Of a DNA stretch of 64,000 nucleotides, positions 41,618-50,070 are shown in pieces. Within the stretch, counting starts at the first letter, position 1, and the number at the start of each line of letters is the position of its first letter. The translations under genes and the position numbers were made by a program. The stretch comes from Actinomadura physcomitrii (GTDB lineage: Bacteria > Actinomycetota > Actinomycetes > Streptosporangiales > Streptosporangiaceae). The DNA lies in the NCBI RefSeq assembly GCF_008923205.2, contig NZ_WBMS02000009.1, positions 83,638-147,637 on the forward strand, in the 5' to 3' direction. Under the pieces are notes generated by a model, which saw nothing but the letters and a program-made list of their open reading frames with translations, was not told where the DNA came from and did not search any database.

Positions 41618-41705
41618 CGCGATCCCGCCGCCGCCCGGCAATCGATTTCCGGTTGCCCTTCCGCATGGGGTAATCTCGGGGTGCGCCGCAAGGCGGCGGC
41701 AGTAC

Positions 41706-41779
41706 GGGCCTATAGCTCAGTCGGTTAGAGCGCATCCCTGATAAGGATGAGGCCGGTGGTTCAAGTCCACCTAGGCCCA
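41706..41779 (+). tRNA. ileT: tRNA-Ile(GAT)
   Basis: A 74-nt cloverleaf: acceptor stem GGGCCTA/TAGGCCC, D-arm TAGCTCAGTCGGTTAGAG, anticodon GAT at 41740-41742 and T-arm GGTTCAAGTCC. The discriminator is A at 41779 and no CCA is encoded. It follows gyrA-DUF3566 as is usual in actinobacteria. Confidence 0.97.
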
Positions 41780-41796
41780 CAACGAAAGCGTAGGTC

Positions 41797-41831
41797 AGAG
41801 GCCGGTTCCGGATGGCTCGGAACCGGCCTCT
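41797..41831. terminator. terminator after tRNA-Ile
   Basis: A 14-bp stem (41797-41810 with 41818-41831) with a 7-nt loop, 17 nt after the tRNA. Confidence 0.85.
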
Positions 41832-41918
41832 CGATCGTTTGGCGCTCCGGTGGCACTTCCACCGCATACCCGTGCGACTCGAGCGCCCGCGCCAACGCCC
41901 GAACCCGCAGGCCGCGGA

Positions 41919-42449
41919 TCAGGACCGGGACACTGTGGTGAGCTTGCCGATATCGGAGGCGTAGACGCTCATCCAGTGCGGATGCAGCCGGTAGTAGACC
42001 ACGTCCTCGTCCCAGTCGAAGGCGTCGGCGCCGTAGAAGTCCTTGAAGTAGGCGAGCAGTTCCGGCCAGTCCGCGGCCGGCTCGCCGTGCTGCGGATTGA
42101 GGATCTCCACCGTGCCGTGCGTGAACACACCCAGGTCCTCACCGCGCATGTGCGCGGCGCTGACGGCCGGGCGGGCGGCCAGGTGCCGGGCCTTCACGGC
42201 GTTGCGCGCCGTGCCGAAGTGCCACTTGCCCCGCAGGAAGTGCCCGTCCACGCCGCTGATCCGCGGTTCACCCTTCGCCGTCACCGTGGACAGAGCCAGG
42301 GTGCACATGCCGGTGAGGACCCCGGTGAGCTGCTCCGCGGTCAGTGTCCTCTCGGCGCTGATGATCGAGCGGAGGTGAGAGGAGGAGCGGGACAGTGAGG
42401 CGTCCAGCAGCCCCTGCAGCTCTTTGAGATCTTCTGGTGTTTCGCGCAT
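41919..42449 (-). CDS. pyridoxamine 5'-phosphate oxidase-like FMN/F420-binding protein
   Basis: A 176-residue protein with a split beta-barrel pattern. Key runs are TGMCTLALSTVTAKGEPRISGVDGHFLRGKW, then FGTARNAVKARHLAARPAVSAAHM, and a C-terminal WDEDVVYYRLHPHWMSV. Homologues bind FMN, F420 or haem; the cofactor and reaction here are unknown. The ATG at 42449 has AAGGAG 6 nt upstream. It is followed (upstream on this strand) by the leftward MFS gene, with about 90 nt between them. Confidence 0.75.
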   Translation of the reverse strand: MRETPEDLKELQGLLDASLSRSSSHLRSIISAERTLTAEQLTGVLTGMCTLALSTVTAKGEPRISGVDGHFLRGKWHFGTARNAVKARHLAARPAVSAAHMRGEDLGVFTHGTVEILNPQHGEPAADWPELLAYFKDFYGADAFDWDEDVVYYRLHPHWMSVYASDIGKLTTVSRS

Positions 42450-42540
42450 GGAGCTCCTTGTCCGTCCGTAGGGCGCGGTCCACGCCCATATCGGCGCCGA
42501 CCGGTGAACCAATGGTCGGTGGTAAACCTGACATCCTCCG

Positions 42541-43785
42541 TCATGTTTTTCGTCCGTCCTTCGGGCCCGGCACGGTCGCCTCTACAGAGGTGTGCTCGTT
42601 TCCGCAGGTGAAGAACGTGGCGACGGTTCGGGTGGGGGCGGGCCTTCGGGTGGTGAGTGTCCAGGTGGTGAGGGCGCAGAGCGCGAGGGCCGCGCCGAGG
42701 GCGGTCGAGCCGGGCCATCCGGCGGCGTCGAACAGGGCGGTGGTCGCGGCCGCGCCCAGGGCGGAACCGAGCGAGTAGAAGACCATGTAGGCGCCGATGG
42801 CGGAACTGGTGCGGTCGGGGAAGGCGGTCGCGAGCGCGTGCTGGTTGCCGACGTGCACCACCTGGACGGCGAAGTCGAGCAGCACCACGCCGAGCACCAG
42901 CAGCGGCAGCGACCACGGCAACCGGCCGATCGCCGTCCAGGAGGCGAGCAGGAGCACCAGCGCGATGCCGGTGGCGCGGCGTGCGTGCCCGGCGTCGTTC
43001 CAGCGTCCGGACCGGGCGGCGCCGAGGGCGCCGGCGAGGCCGGCGACGCCGAAGAGCCCGATCCGCGTCTCGTCGAGGTGCCACGGCGCGCGGGCCAGCG
43101 GCAGGGCCATCCCGCTCCACAGCGTGCCGAACGAGGCGAAGAGGAAGAACGCGATCAGGCCGCGGCCGAGGAGGACCGGCTCGGCGAACAGCGCGCCGAA
43201 GGACCGGATGACCTGCCCGTACCGGGCCGGGGGCGGCCGTTCGTCGGCGGGCAGCAGGACGAGGGCGAGCGGCGCGAGCACGGCGGCGAGGACCGCCAGC
43301 GACAGGTAGATGCCGCGCCAGCCCCACAGGTCCGCGAGGATTCCCGCGACGACGCGCGCGCCGAGGATGCCGATCACGACGCCCGAGGTGACGATGCCGA
43401 GGTTGCGCCCGCGCTCGGCCGGAGGGGAGACGGAGGCGGTGTAGGCGACGGCGGTCTGCACGACGACCGCGAACGCGCCCGCCGCGGCCAGCCCGGCGAA
43501 GGCCGTCCAGGGGGACGGGGCCGCCGCTGTGAGCGCCGTCCCCGCGGCGACCAGGGCGAGGTGCGCGGCGATCAGCCGCCTGCGGTCGAGCATGTCGCCG
43601 AGCGGCACCAGCAGCACCAGTCCGGCCAGGTAGCCGAGCTGGCCGGCGGCCACGAACCGGCCGAGCGCGCCGACCGGAACGCCCAGGTCGCGCCCCATCG
43701 GCGCGAGCACCGGCTGCCCGGCGTAGACGCTCGCCACCGCGGCGCCGCACACCACCGCCAGGAACAGCCTCGTCCACCGGTTCAC
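42541..43785 (-). CDS. MFS transporter (HxlR-linked)
   Basis: A 414-residue carrier with about twelve hydrophobic segments and the signature GDMLDRRRLIAAH after the second. It resembles AraJ/CynX-like or multidrug MFS families. The GTG at 43785 has GGAGGT upstream. It is divergent from the HxlR regulator gene, and two identical operator-like repeats lie in the 85-nt gap between them, so repression by that regulator is inferred. The substrate is unknown. Confidence 0.85.
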   Translation of the reverse strand: MNRWTRLFLAVVCGAAVASVYAGQPVLAPMGRDLGVPVGALGRFVAAGQLGYLAGLVLLVPLGDMLDRRRLIAAHLALVAAGTALTAAAPSPWTAFAGLAAAGAFAVVVQTAVAYTASVSPPAERGRNLGIVTSGVVIGILGARVVAGILADLWGWRGIYLSLAVLAAVLAPLALVLLPADERPPPARYGQVIRSFGALFAEPVLLGRGLIAFFLFASFGTLWSGMALPLARAPWHLDETRIGLFGVAGLAGALGAARSGRWNDAGHARRATGIALVLLLASWTAIGRLPWSLPLLVLGVVLLDFAVQVVHVGNQHALATAFPDRTSSAIGAYMVFYSLGSALGAAATTALFDAAGWPGSTALGAALALCALTTWTLTTRRPAPTRTVATFFTCGNEHTSVEATVPGPKDGRKT

Positions 43786-43802
43786 CGCCCCGACCTCCGA
43801 TC

Positions 43803-43819
43803 GGTTTCATTTTGCAACC
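43803..43819. promoter_or_regulatory. HxlR-type operator copy 1
   Basis: GGTTTCATTTTGCAACC, with GGTT/AACC arms. It lies 17 nt from the MFS start. Confidence 0.65.
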
Positions 43820-43840
43820 GAACGGAGGCTAGGTCAGAAT

Positions 43841-43857
43841 GGTTTCATTCCGCAACT
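43841..43857. promoter_or_regulatory. HxlR-type operator copy 2
   Basis: GGTTTCATTCCGCAACT, sharing GGTTTCATT and GCAAC with copy 1 and starting 38 nt after it. It lies just upstream of the regulator gene. Confidence 0.65.
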
Positions 43858-43870
43858 CATGGGAGGGACG

Positions 43871-44329
43871 ATGGCGGCCGACGACACCGGCGGGCCGGGC
43901 CCCGCGTGGACGGACCCGAGCTGCCCGGTCGCCCGCGCCGCCGACCTGGTCGGCGACCGGTGGAGCCTGCTGATCGTCCGCGACGCGATGGACGGCGCCC
44001 GCTCGTTCACCGACTTCCAGCAGCGCACCGGCATCGCCCGCAACATCCTCACCGAGCGGCTCCGCAAGCTCACCGCCCGCGGGCTGCTCGCCCAGGTCGA
44101 CGCCCCGTCCGGCAGGCGCCGGCTGTACGCGCTCACCGACGCCGGCAAGGACCTCTTCCCGGTCATCGTCACGCTCCGGCAATGGGGCGAGCGGCACGCC
44201 TTCGACCAGGACGAACCCCGCTCCGTCCTGGTCGACGGCGACGGCGTACCCGTACCGGAACTGCGGCCGACGGCGGCGGACGGATCCCCGCTGACGGCCG
44301 ACACGACGGCGGTGCGCCGCCCCGCCTGA
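43871..44329 (+). CDS. HxlR family transcriptional regulator
   Basis: A 152-residue winged-helix regulator. The HxlR pattern is SCPVARAADLVGDRWSLLIVRD, then FTDFQQRTGIARNILTERLRKLTARGLL and YALTDAGKDLFPV. The ATG at 43871 has GGGAGG four bases earlier; an upstream ATG at 43859 overlaps that site. A single Cys in the N-terminal block could sense electrophiles, as in some family members. It probably controls the divergent MFS gene. Confidence 0.88.
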   Translation: MAADDTGGPGPAWTDPSCPVARAADLVGDRWSLLIVRDAMDGARSFTDFQQRTGIARNILTERLRKLTARGLLAQVDAPSGRRRLYALTDAGKDLFPVIVTLRQWGERHAFDQDEPRSVLVDGDGVPVPELRPTAADGSPLTADTTAVRRPA

Positions 44330-44355
44330 CCCGGCCCATACCGTCGGCCCGCTGG

Positions 44356-44838
44356 TCAGGCGTGCTCTTCGAGTTCGGGGATGCCGAGTTCCTTGCGCGC
44401 GGCCTGGAGGAACGTCTCGCGCGCCTCGCGGAGGAAGTCCTCGTGCGTGCCGTCGGCCGGGCGCTCGTGCCAGAGCGCCGCGTCCAGGCGTTCGGCGTAG
44501 GCACGCGCGGCGGTGCGCAGTTCGGGAGAGCAGAGGAGGTCGAGGCACCGCTGCAGGTACCAGAAGCGATGCGTCACATCGCCGGTGTCGCTGTCCAGTG
44601 GGGCGTCCCGGAACCGCCGGTGGCTCGCACGCTCCATGGCCTGCGCGGCCTCCATGAATTCCCGCAGCGCCTCTTTGCGCTCCGCCCTGAGCGCGGCCAG
44701 CCGGTCCGCTCGGGCACGGGCCGTCGACTCCCGGCTCAGGAGCCGCTGGGTCCAGTACGAGCCGCCAGCCGCGATGACCGCTCCGACGACCACACCCGAC
44801 AGGGACGCCAGGCTCGCCGCCAAGCCAGAACCGCTCAT
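44356..44838 (-). CDS. hypothetical single-pass membrane protein
   Basis: A 160-residue protein with one N-terminal transmembrane helix (LSGVVVGAVIAAGGSYWT) followed by a mostly helical, Arg/Glu/Ala-rich cytoplasmic part (RADRLAALRAERKEALREFM, then HRRFRDAPLDSDTGD). No family was recognised. The frame is open far upstream, but the helix and a GCAGGA site support ATG 44838. It converges on the HxlR gene with a 26-nt gap. Confidence 0.65.
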   Translation of the reverse strand: MSGSGLAASLASLSGVVVGAVIAAGGSYWTQRLLSRESTARARADRLAALRAERKEALREFMEAAQAMERASHRRFRDAPLDSDTGDVTHRFWYLQRCLDLLCSPELRTAARAYAERLDAALWHERPADGTHEDFLREARETFLQAARKELGIPELEEHA

Positions 44839-44891
44839 GTGCACATCCTGCACCGCGCGAGCCGGCACAGCGGTGCGAATCGGACATCTCC

Positions 44892-44965
44892 GTCCCCCGT
44901 GCGAGCTACTCGCAAATGTCCTCCGCACGGTGATGATCAAGCGGTCGCCGAATCCATAGCGTTCT
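44892..44965 (+). repeat. 74-bp duplicated promoter module, copy 1
   Basis: Begins GTCCCCCGTGCGAGCTACTC and ends CCATAGCGTTCT. The dyad GCGAG-CTA-CTCGC lies at 44901-44913. It is upstream of the lipoprotein hydrolase gene and matches copy 2 (46113-46186) at identical length and spacing. Confidence 0.85.
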
Positions 44966-45049
44966 CTGCGTGAGCGCGGCGTTCCGGCCGCGAATTTCCA
45001 GGCAAATGGTGACCGTGCCGGGAGCCGCTTTCTTTCGCCGGAGGACATG

Positions 45050-45934
45050 ATGATTCGCAAGCTCAGGACGTTCGCCGTGGCCGCGATCTGCTGCGCGGTG
45101 GCCGGTGCGGGGTTGACCGGGTGCGATGACGACTCGGCCTCCGTCCCGTTCATGAACGCCCGCAAGGCCGCCACGTTCACCGGGACGAAGAAGATCGAGG
45201 TCGATGGGAGAACGGTGCACGTGTCCTGCTCGGGAAAGCGGAAGGAGGGCGGGCCGGTCGTCGTCCTGCTGCACGGCGGCGGCGACGGGCTGGACAAGAT
45301 GGCCGCGTTCCAGAAGACGCTCGCCGAGAAGAACCGGGTCTGCTCCTATGACCGGCTCGGTGCGGGCGCGAGCGACAAGCCGGACGGCCCGCAGAGCTTT
45401 TCCAGCACCGGGAAGGTCCTCACCGGGGTCCTGGACGAGCTCGCCGGGGACGCGCCGGTCGTCCTGGCCGGGCACTCGATGGGCGGGCTGATCGCCGCCC
45501 GCTACGCGCCGGACCACCGGGGCAGGGTGAAGGGGCTGGTCCTGATGGACGCGACGCCGCCGACCATGCTCGCCGACCTGACCAGCGCGATCCCCGCGTC
45601 CGCCAAGGGGCCGGCCGCCCAGCTGCGCGCGCAGAACCTCGCGGTCTTCAAGGGCGAGAACCCCGAGCGGCTCGCGATGCCGGACGGGAAGGTGCGGTCG
45701 GCCGGGAACATCCCGGTCGAGGTCATCAAGCACGGCAAGCCGTACCTGGCGGCCGTCCCGGGGTCCGGCCCGCGGCTGGAGCAGGCCTGGACGGCCGGCG
45801 AGCGCAAGTGGCTGGGGCTGTCCGGCCACAGCAGGTTCACGGTCGCGGAGAAGAGCGGCCACTACATCTACCTCGAGCAGCCGGAGGTCGCCGTGCGGGC
45901 CGTCGAGCGCGTCGCCGCGAAGGTCGCGAGCTGA
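45050..45934 (+). CDS. lipoprotein alpha/beta hydrolase
   Basis: A 294-residue secreted lipoprotein. The signal peptide ends in the lipobox LTGC (AVAGAGLTGC, about residue 25). The hydrolase core has VVVLLHGGGDGLDK, the nucleophile elbow GHSMGG and a final SGHYIYLEQPE with the catalytic histidine. The GGAGG at 45040-45044 favours the ATG at 45050 over the adjacent ATG at 45047. It is anchored outside the cell and probably an esterase. Copy 1 of a duplicated promoter module lies upstream. Confidence 0.85.
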   Translation: MIRKLRTFAVAAICCAVAGAGLTGCDDDSASVPFMNARKAATFTGTKKIEVDGRTVHVSCSGKRKEGGPVVVLLHGGGDGLDKMAAFQKTLAEKNRVCSYDRLGAGASDKPDGPQSFSSTGKVLTGVLDELAGDAPVVLAGHSMGGLIAARYAPDHRGRVKGLVLMDATPPTMLADLTSAIPASAKGPAAQLRAQNLAVFKGENPERLAMPDGKVRSAGNIPVEVIKHGKPYLAAVPGSGPRLEQAWTAGERKWLGLSGHSRFTVAEKSGHYIYLEQPEVAVRAVERVAAKVAS

Positions 45935-46112
45935 GGCCCCGCGAGCCGGCGTCGCCGCCGGCGTACCGGCCTCGAGCGGCATCCCCGCACTGCTCACGAC
46001 AGGTGAGCAGGCGGGGATGCTCGATTTCCAGGGCAAATGATTCGCCCCCCGGCCGGCGGGAGACGTGCAATGCGTCGATCCCGCCATTCGGCGGACCGTT
46101 CCGGAAAGGCTT

Positions 46113-46186
46113 GTCCCCCGTGCGAGCTACTCGGGAATGTCCACCGCGCGGTGACGTTTCCGAACGGGCCGATTCCATAGCGTTCT
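46113..46186 (+). repeat. 74-bp duplicated promoter module, copy 2
   Basis: Shares the first 21 bases with copy 1, then AATGTCC and CGGTGA, and ends CCATAGCGTTCT, all at the same spacing. It lies 47 nt upstream of the CPBP protease gene. A separate short motif ATTTCCAGG(G)CAAATG also occurs near both copies (44994-45008 and 46024-46039). Confidence 0.85.
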
Positions 46187-46233
46187 TCCATCGCCGCGGT
46201 GCTCGGGCCGCGGAAACCCCCGAAGGAGTCGGA

Positions 46234-47094
46234 ATGCGTTTGGTGAAGCAGCTGGTGGCCGTCGCCGCGGTCGCTTTCGTCGGAGGCCAGGCGGCCGCCG
46301 CGGTGAAGGGGAACGATCTCCTCACCTTCGTGCTGGGGATGGCGACGGCCGTCCTGACGCCGATCGTGTACGCCTGGGTGGTGCGGCGGACCGAGCACCG
46401 CGCACCGGTCGAGGTCGCGAGGACGGGCGCCCCCGCGGCCCTCGGACGCGGCATGCTGATCGGCCTCGCGATGTTCGGCGCCGTGATCGCGAACATCGCG
46501 TTCCTCGGCGACTACCGGATCGACGGCTTCGGGTCGGTCCCGGGCGCGGTCGGGCTGTTCGGCTTCATGGCCGCCGCGGCCGTGACGGAGGAGCTGCTGT
46601 TCCGCGGCGTGCTGTTCCGGATCATCGAGGGGCGCATCGGGACGTGGGCGGCGCTGGTGCTGACCGCCGCGCTGTTCGGGCTGTCGCACCTCACCAACGC
46701 CGACGCCACCCTGTGGGGCGCGATCGCGATCGCCGTGGAGGCCGGGAGCATGCTCGCCGCCGCGTACGCCGCGACCCGCAACCTGTGGGTGCCGATCGGG
46801 CTGCACTTCGCCTGGAACTTCGCCGAGTCGGGCATCTTCGGCACGGAGGTGTCGGGCAACGGTTCGAACAAGGGCCTGCTGGACAGCACGATGTCGGGTT
46901 CGTCGCTGATCACCGGCGGCAAGTTCGGCCCGGAGGCGAGCCTGTACACGGTCGCGGCCGGGCTGGCGCTGACGGTCGCGTTCATGTGGCTGGCCCGCCG
47001 CCGCGGCAACGTGATCCCCGCCCGCCGGCGGGCCGCCGGGGCTTCGCAGAGCCCCGCCGCCCGGCCGGCCGCGACCGCTACGCTCTCCCGGTGA
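46234..47094 (+). CDS. CPBP family intramembrane metalloprotease
   Basis: A 286-residue membrane protein of the ABI/CAAX type. Motif 1 is TEELLFRGVLFR with E119-E120. Motif 2 is FGLSHLTNA and motif 3 is GLHFAWNFAESG, which together give the glutamates and histidines of the metal site. About seven or eight hydrophobic segments are present. The ATG at 46234 follows GAAGGAG. Its stop overlaps the histidine kinase start (GTGA), so the three following products are coupled. It may cleave membrane proteins in a signalling pathway; this is inference. Confidence 0.88.
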   Translation: MRLVKQLVAVAAVAFVGGQAAAAVKGNDLLTFVLGMATAVLTPIVYAWVVRRTEHRAPVEVARTGAPAALGRGMLIGLAMFGAVIANIAFLGDYRIDGFGSVPGAVGLFGFMAAAAVTEELLFRGVLFRIIEGRIGTWAALVLTAALFGLSHLTNADATLWGAIAIAVEAGSMLAAAYAATRNLWVPIGLHFAWNFAESGIFGTEVSGNGSNKGLLDSTMSGSSLITGGKFGPEASLYTVAAGLALTVAFMWLARRRGNVIPARRRAAGASQSPAARPAATATLSR

Positions 47095-48290
47095 TCGATC
47101 TTCGGCGGCTTCCGGCGGTGAGTCTCGGCCGGCTCCCGGACACGTGGCGGCGGTTCGACGTCACGGTCCGGGACCTCCCGCTGGCGCTGCTGCTGGTCAC
47201 CATGTCGCTGGTGCCGGCCTTCCACGGCGCGGGGACGCGGATCGGCGAGATGGCGACCCGTCCGTTCGACGCGATCGCGGCCCTGGTCGTCGCGGTGGAG
47301 TGCCTCCCGCTGGCGGTGCGGCGGCGGTGGCCGCTGGCGTGCCTCGTGCTGGTGTCGGTCGGGTTCGCCGCCGACCAGATGCGCGGATACCACCTGGTCG
47401 CGGGCACCGCGCTGCCGTTCGCGCTGCTGAGTGCGGGCGCCTACCTGGAGCGCCACCGGCGCGCCGCGATCGCCGCCGGGTCGGTGCTGTACGTGGTGTT
47501 CGCGGTCGCGCTGAACCGGGTCGGCGCGAACGAGCAGACCGACGAGTACGTGACGTTCTACCTCGCGCTGGCCCTGATCTGGGGGGTCGGTGCGTGGCTG
47601 CGGTCGACGCGGGCCGCCGAGGCCGAGCGCCGGCTGCGCGTCGCGGAGGCCACCCGGACCGCCGAGCGCACCCGCATCGCCCGCGAGCTCCACGACGTGG
47701 TGACCCATCACGTGACGGCGATGGTGGTGCAGGCGGAGGCGGCGCGCTACCTGGTGGCGGCCCCCGAGCGGCTGGACGAGACGCTGAGCACGGTCACCGA
47801 CACCGGCCGCCGCGCCATCACCGATCTGCGGCACCTGCTCGACCTGCTCAACCCCGACCACGGCACCGGCGGCGAGGACGGCGGCGGCCCGGGCCGGGCG
47901 CCGTCCGCGGGCGACCTGGACGCGCTGGTGGAGCAGACGCGGCGGGCCGGGCAGCCGCTGGAGTTCACGCGGGTCGGCGAGGCGGCGGTGGCGGCGGGCA
48001 GCGCCGAGTCCGTCGCCTACCGGGTCGTGCAGGAAGCCCTGACGAACGTGTTGAAGTACGCCCACGGGAGCCGCGCCGCGGTCGAGGTGCGTTACGGCGA
48101 GAAGGAGATCACGGTGGAGGTCGGCAACGACGGCTCGGGGTCGCGGGCCGCGGCCGTCGGGGGCGGCGGGCGGGGCCTGACCGGCCTGAGCGAGCGGGTG
48201 GCGGCGCTGGGCGGGGAGTTCAGCGCGGACCCGCGTCCCGGCGGCGGCTTCGTGGTGCGCGCCCGCATCCCGTCGGGGAGCGCGTCGTGA
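47091..48290 (+). CDS. two-component sensor histidine kinase (HisKA_3)
   Basis: A 399-residue kinase. The N-terminal half has about five transmembrane segments and little extracellular sequence, which suggests sensing of the membrane state. The HisKA_3 domain has the phospho-acceptor H201 in RELHDVVTHHVTAMVVQAEAAR. The C-terminal ATPase domain has VVQEALTNVLKYA and GGGGRGLTGLSERV. The GTG at 47091 overlaps the protease stop, and its own stop overlaps the response regulator. Confidence 0.9.
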   Translation: MIDLRRLPAVSLGRLPDTWRRFDVTVRDLPLALLLVTMSLVPAFHGAGTRIGEMATRPFDAIAALVVAVECLPLAVRRRWPLACLVLVSVGFAADQMRGYHLVAGTALPFALLSAGAYLERHRRAAIAAGSVLYVVFAVALNRVGANEQTDEYVTFYLALALIWGVGAWLRSTRAAEAERRLRVAEATRTAERTRIARELHDVVTHHVTAMVVQAEAARYLVAAPERLDETLSTVTDTGRRAITDLRHLLDLLNPDHGTGGEDGGGPGRAPSAGDLDALVEQTRRAGQPLEFTRVGEAAVAAGSAESVAYRVVQEALTNVLKYAHGSRAAVEVRYGEKEITVEVGNDGSGSRAAAVGGGGRGLTGLSERVAALGGEFSADPRPGGGFVVRARIPSGSAS

Positions 48291-48946
48291 CCGCGCCGGT
48301 CCGGGTCCTGGTCTGCGACGACCAGGCGCTGATCCGCACCGGGTTCGCGACGATCATCGACGCCCAGCCGGACCTGGAGGTCGTCGGCGAGTGCGGCGAC
48401 GGCCGCGCCGCGGTCGACCTCGCCCGCAAGCTGAACCCCGACATGGTGGTGATGGACGTCCGGATGCCGGTGCTCGACGGCATCGAGGCGACCCGGCTGC
48501 TCGCCGGCGCCGGGGTGGAGCACCCCGTGAAGGTGCTGGTGGTGACGACGTTCAACCTGGACGAGTACGTCTACGAGGCGCTTCGGGCGGGGGCGAGCGG
48601 GTTCCTGCTGAAGGACGCGCCGCCGGGGCAGCTGCTGCACGGCATCCGCACCGTGGCGTCCGGTGCGGCGCTGCTGGCGCCTGAGGTGACCCGGCAGCTC
48701 GTCGGCAAGTACGCGGCGCGGATCCGGCCCGCGCCGGGGGCGGCCGAGGGCACCGCGCTGGCGCCGCGCGAGCTCGAGGTGCTGCGGCTGATCGCCAACG
48801 GCCTGTCCAACAGCGAGATCGCCGCGACGCTGGTGATCAGCCAGGAGACCGTCAAGACGTACGTGTCGCGCATCCTCACGAAGCTGGACCTGCGGGACCG
48901 TGTGCAGGCGGTCGTCTACGCGTACCGCAACGGCCTGGTGACCTGA
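48287..48946 (+). CDS. LuxR/NarL-type response regulator
   Basis: A 219-residue regulator. The receiver has D11, D12 and phospho-acceptor D57 in VVMDVRMPVLDG. The DNA-binding domain has LAPRELEVLRLIANGLSNSEIA and SQETVKTYVSRILTKL. The GTG at 48287 overlaps the kinase stop by 4 nt. It should pair with the preceding kinase, and the duplicated module in front of this operon is a candidate target. Confidence 0.92.
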   Translation: MTAPVRVLVCDDQALIRTGFATIIDAQPDLEVVGECGDGRAAVDLARKLNPDMVVMDVRMPVLDGIEATRLLAGAGVEHPVKVLVVTTFNLDEYVYEALRAGASGFLLKDAPPGQLLHGIRTVASGAALLAPEVTRQLVGKYAARIRPAPGAAEGTALAPRELEVLRLIANGLSNSEIAATLVISQETVKTYVSRILTKLDLRDRVQAVVYAYRNGLVT

Positions 48947-48953
48947 GCGCGGG

Positions 48954-48988
48954 TGCGCCGGCCGTCCCTGTTGGGGACGGCCGGCGCA
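48954..48988 (+). terminator. terminator after response regulator
   Basis: A 15-bp stem (48954-48968 with 48974-48988) with a 5-nt loop, 7 nt past the stop codon. Confidence 0.85.
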
Positions 48989-49005
48989 CAGGGCTGTGAA
49001 CAGAG

Positions 49006-50070
49006 TTATCCACAGGATGTGGACAGCGGCGTATCTGGACCGCGGAAGTGCGCGTGGCCAGGGCGGACGCGGATGTCCCCAGGTTTCCGGGGTGGGGACG
49101 AGCGGTGGACGGCGATGGGTACGGCGGCCGGCCTCGGGCTGGGGACGCTGTTATCCACAGGCGTCACGTGCCGGACGTGTCGGCGCGGAACTCGTGGACG
49201 ACCTCGATCGGGCCGACGATGTGCGCGTTGAACTCCTCCAGCTCCTCCGCCGGGACCCACAGCTCCAGGATCGTCCGGCCGCCCACCTGGCGGACCGGGT
49301 AGCGGTCGGCGAAGGCGGCCTCGACCTCGAACCGCGTCACGTAGCCGGAGCCGTGCGCGGGCACGTTCCAGTCCCGGGCGATCTTGATCGCGTACTCCTC
49401 GTTGAGCACCGGGTAGAAGATCGGCTGGTCCGGGAGGCGCGGCGGCCACGCCCGCCAGTCCGCGGCGCGCAGCAGGTCCAGCTCGGCCGGGCCGACCGGC
49501 CGCCAGAGGGTGAGGGTGGTCATCCGCAGATTCTGCCCGCACCGGCGCGGCGGCGGCCGCCTGACGGGTTTGTCCAGTTCGTCGCACCGTCCTGACCTGC
49601 GGAGGAGTCGCGGTTGTCCACAGGCCGCGGGTCGGGTGGCGGCTGGGGATGTGGTTGGGGATTCTTGGTGGGCAGGGCTGTCCACCGGGCGCGGGCACCT
49701 GTGGAGGGCCGCTGCCCACAGGCTGTGAACGCGCTGTGCGAAGGCGGGTGCTGGAAGCGGTCTCGTCCCTGGTCAGCGGGTTATCCACGACGTGGACAAC
49801 GGTCCTGCGCGTTGGGGACCGGTTGGGGAAGAATGGTGGACGGCGCGGCTCGACGGTCATGCCCAGGGTGTGCACGGAAGTTATCCACAGGCTGTGGACA
49901 CTGTGCATGACGGGGTGCGGGTGTGGACGGGGCGGCGCCGCGCCCGCCGCTACCGATCGGATGTTCGAAACGCCCCGCCGCCTGGGGATTCCGCTGTGGA
50001 ACGGGCGTCCGGAACGCCTGCTCGTAGGGGCCGGAGGATGTGCGAAACGTTGCCCCCAGCCTGTGGACGA
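49006..50070. other. DnaA-box cluster away from oriC
   Basis: Perfect TTATCCACA at 49006-49014, 49151-49159 and 49881-49889 and perfect TTGTCCACA at 49614-49622, with near copies at 49018-49026, 49781-49789, 49791-49799, 49893-49901 and 50062-50070. A small leftward gene lies inside. It could be a DnaA titration or reservoir site. Confidence 0.55.
49164..49523 (-). CDS. conserved small protein (often labelled ADP-ribosylation/crystallin J1)
   Basis: A 119-residue protein with LTLWRPVGPAELDLLRAADWRAWPPRLP near the start, NEEYAIKIARDWNVP in the middle and the C-terminal VPAEELEEFNAHIVGPIEVVHEF. I recall this pattern from actinobacterial proteins carrying the doubtful name ADP-ribosylation/crystallin J1. 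No catalytic motif is visible. The ATG at 49523 was chosen because the conserved part begins there. It lies within the DnaA-box-rich stretch. Confidence 0.65.
   Translation of the reverse strand: MTTLTLWRPVGPAELDLLRAADWRAWPPRLPDQPIFYPVLNEEYAIKIARDWNVPAHGSGYVTRFEVEAAFADRYPVRQVGGRTILELWVPAEELEEFNAHIVGPIEVVHEFRADTSGT

Noticed and set aside
43803..43857. GTTTCA repeats considered as parS sites
   Set aside because: They lack the GAAAC second arm; they pair with each other as operator-like repeats in the HxlR-MFS gap.
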